Assembly (NCBI GenBank): GCA_026119855.1
Contig: JAOWBW010000561.1
Span: forward strand, 1 to 64,000
DNA: 64,000 nucleotides
From: Campanula takesimana
Lineage: Eukaryota; Streptophyta; Magnoliopsida; Asterales; Campanulaceae
Direction of reading: 5' to 3'
Each line of letters opens with the position of its first letter. The stretch's first letter is position 1. Positions 56,569 through 64,000 of this stretch are shown here, piece after piece. Under the pieces are notes generated by a model. That model worked only from the letters and a program-made list of their open reading frames with translations, did not search any database and was not told where the DNA came from. The translations under genes were made by a program, and so were the position numbers.

Positions 56569-57366
56569 TAGGGATGGCAACGGGTCGGGTTCGGATCGGA
56601 TCATACCTGATCCGAATCAGATCCGAACTCTAGGAGCTCTTGACCGAACCCGATCCGACCCGAAATTCTCTGATCCGAACCCCGATCCGCGCCCCGATCC
56701 GATCCGAGGCTATCATTTATTTCCCCTTGTTAACTCAGCACAACAACATCCCTGAGTAAAAAGAACAAAAAAGATGGCGATGATTACCAAACTAGAGCTC
56801 GAAACAGGCGATGGCGACGGGAAAAGCATTTAATCAGTATCAGTATCAGTATCAGAAGACCACAACAATGGAATTGTACAGAATCAAAAGGAAAGAATGA
56901 AGCCCTAAATATGAAATCAGGGAAAGGGAGAGATTAGAGTTAGTCGTTTACCTTAGTGAGCAGGCGATGGCGATGGGACAAGACGGGACGGCGACAGCGA
57001 AGACGAAGGCGACGGCGACGGCGACGGCGAAGGCGACAACCACCGCGGGAATGGAGACGGCGACGACGCTTGTCTTCTCAATGGAACGGCCGAACGAACA
57101 AAGCGGCAACTGGCAATTGAATTGGAGAGAATGAAGCGGCTTGTTTCAGACTGAACCCTAATTTTCTATATATAGGTAGGCTTAAAGTGTAAATATTAAG
57201 AATACAAGGGGCAATACTAAAAAAAATAAAAATCATATGTTTCGGGTCGGGTCGGAGCAGCGGCCGAACCCGAACCCGCTCGGATAATAAAATTGTATAT
57301 TGAACCTATATTTTCGGATCGAGTTGCCCTCGGAACGGATCGGGTTCGGACAAATTGCCATCCCTA
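56569..57366. mobile_element. Non-autonomous hAT-like element with GATCCGA-rich ends (798 bp, youngest copy)
   Basis: Ends TAGGGATGGCAACGGGTCGG and TTGCCATCCCTA, with a perfect 8-bp TSD AGTGTGAG (56561-56568, 57367-57374). GATCCGA-rich subterminal regions are at both ends. The centre has GGCGACGGCGAC triplet repeats (56940-57070) and an AACCCTAATTTT leader-like word (57156). The inner part is inverted relative to the 35854 copy. Confidence 0.9.
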
Positions 57367-57374
57367 AGTGTGAG

Positions 57375-58269
57375 TGTGTCCTTGAGTGATGAGTCGGCCA
57401 CTTCTTCAACTCATATTCTTTAACTTTGATGATTGCATGGGGAACAAAGAATGTACCTTGTTTGTCAAGCGACCCACACCTAATGCGTGTCAATTTTCTG
57501 GGTCATTTTTAAATTGTGGCCATTCTGACACGTGCCAAAGTAACTATTGTACTCGATTGGATTGTAGTTATAAATATAGGGAGCATGAAGATCTTGTGCA
57601 GGATACTTGGTGTAGGGTTTACCATTATTCTTTGCCTTCCTTCTGCATGTATACTCATTGGTTGATGTTTACGTGTCAAATGTTTATATATTCAACCATG
57701 GGTGTCCGAACCCGTGCGATCGACACGCAGTCCTTTGTTGTACAGTTGTGTCCGTTCACTCATTTTTTTTTTAGGATAGAATTATCTTTTGACCTCGCCC
57801 TCACACAATAGCGGTCACACGTTTATGAAAGATTAAATGTGAGCCATTTGTGCGACAGCCTGACGCCCCAAAATTTTCAACCATTCATTTAGTACGATAC
57901 AATCAATGATGTTGGTAAGAGCGGACGGGCTTCTAATTGCTTAAGCAATATGTCCCAAATTCAAGCTCTTATGAATGCATCAACATATATTTACAGAACT
58001 CTAACAGATATCTCAAGAGATCAGTCTCAGACAAAACCCAAAGATATGAGGAGCACCAAGAATAAGTGTGTACGACAAGGGAGTAGTCTTGGATATACAC
58101 CACGGAAAAAAGTATATGTGGGATATAACTCATCCGAGAGAAGAGAGAGAGAGGGGGGGGCCAATAAACTGGATTGGACTTTCTACCTTCCGTCTTGCTT
58201 TTGGTCTGAATTGCCTGATTCGGATCATTGACTCAATAAGTAAGATGGTGCAATTCGTAAAAGTTCCTA
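57375..58269. other. Stretch without a recognised gene
   Basis: A 141-codon plus frame (57386-57811) is Cys-rich and has no known motif. A second frame (57950-58231) is Lys/Arg/Ser-rich. Neither has a convincing context, so they are left uncalled. Confidence 0.4.
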
Positions 58270-58337
58270 CCTCTATCCAAAATGCTCTTGATCAATAGCA
58301 ATTTCGAACATTTTTTTAAAATTTTGGACGGAGGGAG
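58270..58337. repeat. Miniature Stowaway-like MITE derivative (68 bp)
   Basis: Flanked by TA. Starts CCTCTATCCAAAATG and ends TTTTGGACGGAGGGAG. The centre, TTGATCAATAGCAATTTCG, matches the 48304 copy. Confidence 0.65.
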
Positions 58338-58339
58338 TA

Positions 58340-60884
58340 AATGCCAACCGCTGGGTAGATTTGTTTTGATCTCAATAAATTATACCTCTGATACTACTAC
58401 TAGACTCCCCCTGTCAGCCTACTCCTAGCCATCATTCTTCCTGCATCACATCTCTTACCACAATGGAAAAACAAGGAACAAAAAAAAAATAAAAAAATCA
58501 TAAGTTGGAATAAGTTCATGGGCAGAATAATACTGCTAAGTTCTATTGTCCTGACAGAAATCCCCAAAAGACATCAACCTCCCACAGGAAAAGATCTTGC
58601 AAAATTTTCTAGTTTTCAAAAATACATAAATCAACCAAAAACAAACCAACAAATACGAACCCCCCCCCCCCCCCCCCTTTAACAAACCAACAAATACGAA
58701 CCCCCCTCCCCAACCCAAAAAATAAATAAATAAAATAAATAAATAAATAAATGAGTCGGTCAGTGATTGCTCTGATGCCTGCACCTTTGTAAGAGTCAGA
58801 TAAACTAGCGGAATATGGTTGTTTTTTTCAAGTAAAACTTTCTTTTCTCAGCATGACATACACACTGTTTCTGCGGCTACATTTCCATACACATCTAAGA
58901 AAAAGACTCATTAGGCTTGATTTAATACAGAGAGGAGCATAAAACTCTGCAATCTCGTCTCTTTTATGTCCAAAGATAGTGAATTCATAGATCTAATCTG
59001 GTGACAACAAACAATAACATCGTACTCTGTATACCATGAACATCTAGGATTGTGGGGGACTCCACACATGTATTTTCTTTAAGAAATTATCTTAGATACG
59101 GTTTTGCTAGACGTAACATTATTTTCTTTAAGAAATTATCTTAGATAAGGCACTAACTAATTCTTGACCCTCTGGCTATGACACATTATTAGTCCCTAGG
59201 TGGATGTCTGGGCATAATGTTAATCATTCTAACTAGAGGTCCAACACACTCCCTGTTCATATACAACATTCACTCCGCACAAGCTAATTTTGTTAACACA
59301 ATGATCGCCTATTGAATCAGCTATATTATTATGTCAGCAACACAATCTTCTGTAACATATAGATACGATAATAATTAGGGCATTATTTGGGTCCTACTAG
59401 AAGAAGGTGGGGGGGGGGGGGGGGGGTCTGTTCAAAGATTCTCTCAAACATCTAGAGGGGATACTAATATATTGCCAACCTTGGCAAACAATAATTAGAG
59501 ATAGTGTCTCCGGTCAGCTTTCTGAAAGATGAGCTTAATCTCTAGCAGACTTTAATTTCGACTTGAGAGTTGCATTTCACTATCAACCAACCTATGAGAG
59601 GAATTAAAGCTATCGTAGTAGGATGTAAATGAGGAGAGAGTGAAAAAAACGGAAAGAAAAAGAAAATACTCGCTAGATACTTTATCTTCATAAAGGAAGA
59701 GATGATAACAAGTCTCAATCGACGTTGATCTTGATTGATACACGCATGCAACCAAATATCAAGAGAAATTGTGGTTGAGGGAAGAAATCACTTTAAAATA
59801 AAAATCCAACACATACGAAGCAGCCGATGAGATGTAAGATTTGGGTCCATATTCCAACCTTTGGGAATGAAAGATCACATTTTACAGCTGGAGGGATCTC
59901 CGAAAGTGAACAATTATTTTGTTAGTGGTGCCGTAAAAATATAAGATAGAGGAATCTAATCTATAAACATAATATTGGTAACCAAGGGCATGTATCTTGA
60001 CAGCCCTTCTGGCATCCACTTACTGTACTGTTTGTTTGATGACTGCGCATGAATGAATTTTCTACGTTGGGGCTCACCAGTAATCCTTTTTTCCCACAAG
60101 GCTTGTCCTATCTAAAGACATGGATGGGGCTAGATTGACTGTCATTTACTAACTTCTATGGTCCTTCCTCGGACAATGACTTATTCCTAATGACACCCTA
60201 ACTAAGGTAAATAAAAAGAAAAACAACAAACAGCTACTATCATAGTTATATTTACTCTCGTTGAGTAGTTTCCTTACCGACAGCCATTCTAATATACTAA
60301 TACCTGCTACTTCTAACTAGTAGTTTCCTCAAGTCTCAACACAAACTAATCTTCATACTTGAGTTCCGATTTGCATTAAAAATATCCCAAGGACGTCAAG
60401 TTTACTTTAGATGCTTAGTAAGCCAGCGTAGCTCGATCTTTTGGATTTGGGTAGTTAGAATTGGCACAAGAACAAGTCCTAGATGAAATGTGGGAAAATG
60501 TACTACATGGGACAAAATCCAACATTGCTAGAGAAGCGGTGGAAAGCCACCTTTTGAATCTTACACTGCATAGGTGCCTATAGTAATGGACCTCTGGAAT
60601 CCTACATGACCCAAGAACCAATTCTAGTGGGCTTGATACGTACAAATTCTAACGGGCCTCCTGGATCCTACATTATCGGCATGTCGATCCTAGTGGGTGA
60701 GTCAGGTTACATAAGCCGGCCTTATGTGCCTAGACCAGGACGTCAAGATGTTACGTTGAGAAGAATATAATACCACAAACATATATCATCCATAGACGTT
60801 TGGGTGGGTCTAGTTAACCCAGGTGCTTAGCAGACCAGACATCTTCGGGCTCAGATCATTATATTATTCTTGCAAGTTGTAATA
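58340..60884. other. Intergenic stretch without a recognised gene
   Basis: Contains a C-run (58661-58678) beside a duplicated ACAAACCAACAAATACGAAC (58640, 58682), an (AAAT)n run (58722-58750), a G-run (59409-59427) and repeated TATTTTCTTTAAGAAATTA (59070, 59121). Around 60540-60700, words such as AATTCTAGTGGGC / GATCCTAGTGGG repeat loosely. All open frames are short and unrecognised. Confidence 0.45.
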
Positions 60885-61140
60885 CTTCTGTCCCAAAATG
60901 TTCCCTCTTTTTTTTTTTTTTTTTTATGTTAGCACGAAGGAACTTTGAGCAATAATTTTTGTTTATTTTAAACACCCTAATGAAAACATAAAATTTGTTA
61001 TTGATAGAATTTAAAATGGTGTATCAATAACATGTTTTATATTTACATTAGGATAAATAAAATAAAACTAGAATTACTACTCAAAATTCCTTTGTACTAA
61101 CGTCAAAAAAAGGGGGAACAGCATTTTGGGACGGAGGGAG
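60885..61140. mobile_element. Stowaway-like MITE (256 bp)
   Basis: Flanked by TA (60883-60884, 61141-61142). Ends CTTCTGTCCCAAAATG and CATTTTGGGACGGAGGGAG. Confidence 0.85.
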
Positions 61141-61142
61141 TA

Positions 61143-62368
61143 TGATTTAATGCAATCTTTTTATACTCTTTTACTCTTTTCTTTGCATTTTCCCTCATGA
61201 TTAAATATTTTCTCCCATCTTTTATTGCAGGCAAAATAGGATATTCTGTTCATGCATAGAAGCTCGTGAACTTCATAGCATCTCGGCCTCCACAATAGCG
61301 TTCTTTTGCGTTTGTGAAGCTTTGTATTTTCAGTAAGTGAATGGTCCAGGATCGTTCCATGATGGCGAGGGATCTTTGTCCAAAAATGGAGGTGTTTCAG
61401 GAATAAAAAGGAGTGCAAGACTCCATGACAATGTTCCGTGCCATGCCGTTTTTGGTACATTTGGACATTCAAAAGTATCGAGTATTCACTATAAAGATAC
61501 ATATCATTGATTTACTTTAGAACCGGAGAATATTACTTTTAGTTTCAATTTAGGTCAAGACTTTCAAGTCCTCAATCTGCTGACGTTGACTAGTAAGGAA
61601 TTTGACCGATCTGTCTGTGGTCTCTAGAATTTAACACAAGTGGTTAAGTTGGTGTTTTTCCCCACCTCTTGTGTGACAGATGTTATCCACCTTTGTACAT
61701 TCTTCTTAATTCCTAATGTAGTAATGTGCATCAACCTTTGTACATTCTTCTTTCTTCCCAATGTAGTACACTACCTTATTTTCTTCTATTAACTTCTTAT
61801 TTTTTCATCCAATACTTAACAAAAGAATAGGAGGCACAAGATGGATAAAACACAATTAAACAGAACCATAAATTTCCGCTCATCCCAATTATCAGAAGGA
61901 ACTTAATAACTCCTATAGCCGTGAAGAAAAGCTTGCTTTATGTCGATGACTTGTAATGAAGTCAGTGTACCTAACTTAAAATCCAATGCTCAACAAGGGT
62001 AGGAGTCATATACCTAATCCCCAGCATAAAGGGATTTCTATTCAATTTCAAAAATAATAATAAAAAAAAAATCAAATACAGCTCTGACCTCATAACCAGC
62101 TATGTAAGTAAGTACGGCTACGTATAACTACAGGCAACTGGAGATAACCAGTATAATAGAGAAAAGCAACAGGGATACCAGGTTCATCACGTCAGTGATG
62201 TTCAGAACTTCCAACTTCCTCCAGCAAAACTTGCAAGCACTAGCCGCTGCAACCTGTAAGATGAAAAAGATGTACACGAAGAAACTGACTGACTTTAACT
62301 CGCCTAATCTGAACTGCGCTTGCAATGGAATTTGACTCAACAGGTCATGTCTGATTAGGAGTAACACA
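61143..62368. other. Intergenic and probable 3' untranslated region of the COQ10-type gene
   Basis: A 113-codon minus frame (61161-61502) and a 96-codon minus frame (62128-62418) show no known motif. The second overlaps the last COQ10-type exon in another frame. A near-duplicate CATCAACCTTTGTACATTC / CACCTTTGTACATTCTTCTT lies at 61690-61750. The 3' untranslated region probably ends within the first few hundred bases left of 62368. Confidence 0.4.
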
Positions 62369-63768
62369 TCACATGCTTTGTTCAATAGTATTTTCAAGAA
62401 CTGGGACAGCAGGTCCATATATCAATCGGCAACGGTCACTAAATGAACGAACCATTCGAGTGACCACCTCCTTAAAGAACATGGATGCCATCTGTTGAAG
62501 GGAAAGCCATCAGCCAGAGTCTTAATACATGGGAAAAAAAAACTCGATCATGGCAACCAACTGTACTGAGCAACAAATGTAATATAGATAAATCACTCAA
62601 AAAACATAATGACTGCTATACAAATGGTAAACAAGGAGTAATAAAGTCGCAAGCAGAATTGAGAAGAATTCACGATTCCTTTGAAGTTCACATACTCCCT
62701 CTGTCCCGAAATGATCTTCTCATTTGCCAATTTTCATTGTCCCAAAAAGTTATTCCCATTTTTACAATTTAGGCTTAAATGTGCATAAACACAACATGGC
62801 TAGTGAAGCAAGTGTTGATATCCTTAAAAAGTTTGAATAGTCAAAGTGAAGATCATTTTGGGACGGAGGGAGTATTACAAAAAATCAGGTTGAAATGAAG
62901 TCAGCAATCTAAATGAACTGTTCACAATTGTCTAAGTTTACAGCAAAACAACTTAAATGCCTAATTATCCTTCTACCCATAAAAGAGTGTGCGATCACCA
63001 TACGAAATAGGTAGAAGGATAACTGAAACTAATTTAAAAGCGTGAGATCACCAGGTGCAATGGGTAGAAGGATAACTGAAACTATGCTCTCCATTAGGCA
63101 AATACACAAACTAAATACTTCCTCCATCCATCTTGAAGAGTAGGGTTTGAGTCGTTTGACACTACACGCATATTAAAGTAAGTGGTTGGCAACTGAGTAA
63201 TTTTCAATATTGTCCCCCAAAATTTTTGAATTCAAAACAAGTAGAAAACATTTGATTCAAACTAGGTTGGTCCGTTGGAAAGGAAGGTTAGTATAGTAAA
63301 TTGGTTGAAGAAAAGGAGGCCCAAAGAGGAAAGTTACTCTTTAAGTGAGACAAGTCAAAAACGTTTTTAGAGGTAGCTCCCCCTCGCAGGATCGCGGGAA
63401 TCGAACTCTATGAGATCGAATCTACCGTTGTTCCTCAGTAGCTCAGTGGAAGAGCGGGGAAACGGATTCGGTGACTTTGTATCTACTTCTTCAAGTGTGA
63501 CGTAGGTAGTACATGTTAATGTTACAAACTTGAAACAATTATTTTTGTTCTATCTATGCAGGTTACAAGAACAGCTACTTGGCTAAAGTTATAGGCGAAA
63601 ATGTGAAGAAAAGTAAAATGCATTAATGGCCATTACCTGTCTATATAAAGGCGACTGGAATTTGAAGTCAACAAAGAAATGAAGCGTGCAAGATCCCGGA
63701 ACAGGTCCAGGATTAAATTCCCAAATGTTTATCAAATGGTCAAAAACAGTACTCTCTGATGATGTCGT
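62369..63768 (-). CDS. COQ10: COQ10-type coenzyme Q-binding START protein, C-terminal exons (5' part outside window)
   Basis: Two minus-strand exons are visible: 63768-63637 (acceptor TTGCAG, donor CAG/GTAATG) and 62491-62369 (acceptor CAACAG, stop TGA at 62371-62369), both in phase 0. The sequences FDHLINIWEFNPGPVPGSC, LHFFVDFKFQSPLYRQ, then MASMFFKEVVTRMV and SFSDRCRLIYGP match the C-terminal half of plant COQ10 homologues (polyketide-cyclase/START fold). COQ10 binds coenzyme Q at the inner mitochondrial membrane and is needed for efficient respiration. The intron between them (62492-63636) holds a MITE and a tRNA-like fragment. A Met replaces the usual Val at the exon junction. No break was seen. 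Confidence 0.9.
62695..62872. mobile_element. Stowaway-like MITE in the last COQ10 intron (178 bp)
   Basis: CTCCCTCTGTCCCGAAATGA and ATCATTTTGGGACGGAGGGAG with TA on both sides (62693-62694, 62873-62874). This is the intact relative of the copy interrupted by the Sirevirus-like element at 14134-14290. Confidence 0.9.
63432..63457 (+). tRNA. 5' half of a plastid-type tRNA-Asn, fragment
   Basis: TCCTCAGTAGCTCAGTGG is followed by AAGAGCGG. This matches the acceptor and D-arm of plastid trnN-GUU as I remember it, apart from one base. The anticodon arm and 3' half are absent, so it is not a working tRNA. About 30 bases left, the minus strand holds GTTCGATTCCCGCG, which looks like a tRNA T-arm. 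A small plastid-DNA insertion in the intron is the likely source. Confidence 0.4.
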
Positions 63769-64000
63769 CTGCAAGTAAAAACAGATATGATGAATGAAAA
63801 CCAACAAAAAACTAGAATATAAAATCATTCTAGTGGAATGTGTAGATTTATTCATATTTTTAAGAACATTTGTTCAACAAACCAATGTCGTTTTCAGTTT
63901 AAATAGGACCGTTGAAGAAAATATTGTCCCATACTTTAGTTTTAGGACAAACGTCTTTACCCGATACAATACGCGATATATCCATTTTTTGAAAGGTGAA

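Noticed and set aside
57386..57811. 141-codon Cys-rich plus frame
   Set aside because: No signal peptide, no regular cysteine spacing, no leader or splice context. Probably chance.

Overview
This window looks like nuclear DNA from a flowering plant, most likely a eudicot. It is AT-rich. It holds spliced genes with GT-AG introns and plant-specific families (CYP707A, plastid thioredoxin-like 4), plus many nested plant transposons of the Ty1-copia, Ty3-gypsy-like, hAT, Mutator, Stowaway and RTE-LINE types. The species cannot be named from the sequence. Exon boundaries and element ends were read by eye from splice sites, terminal repeats and target-site duplications (TSDs). Most open frames longer than 60 codons are chance frames.

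Genes. Only three well-supported host genes were found, all in the right third. A plastid thioredoxin-like protein (TXL4 type, +, three coding exons, 42869-43867) lies tail-to-tail with a complete nine-exon CYP707A abscisic acid 8'-hydroxylase (-, 44836-47868; reconstructed length 471 residues). The right edge holds the last two exons of a mitochondrial COQ10-type START protein (-, 62369-63768); its 5' part lies outside the window. Weaker candidates are a first exon at 963-1094, exon-like pieces on the minus strand between 3160 and 6160, and a 73-codon minus-strand frame at 35114-35335.

Left and centre (about 6.2-34.8 kb). This is a nest of mobile elements. A Sirevirus-like copia element (6235-14133, minus, TSD ATCTC) has a hAT element (6621-8457, TSD TGTGTGGC) in one LTR; the other LTR keeps the empty site. 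Next is a second copia element (14762-23725, TSD GTATT) whose two LTRs are in INVERTED orientation, with a Mutator-like element (17980-20809, 9-bp TSD) inside its integrase. Further right, a 3.9-kb solo LTR (27490-31380, TSD TTGAT) sits in older copia-like sequence. A 518-bp tandem duplication spans its left junction, and an isolated copia LTR ends the block at 34245-34763.

Right half (about 35-64 kb). Genes are separated by Stowaway MITEs, three related hAT-type elements of about 0.8 kb with GATCCGA-rich ends (two exactly 798 bp), a 701-bp Harbinger-like element with GC-rich hairpins, a G-rich repeat block, a palindromic AT-rich array, an RTE LINE 3' end and several local duplications. The genes show no operon-like relation. 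The features most worth following up are the inverted-LTR copia element, the Sirevirus-like element with its dispersed CAGTTG motif, and the Mutator-like element carrying a TTGACC array.
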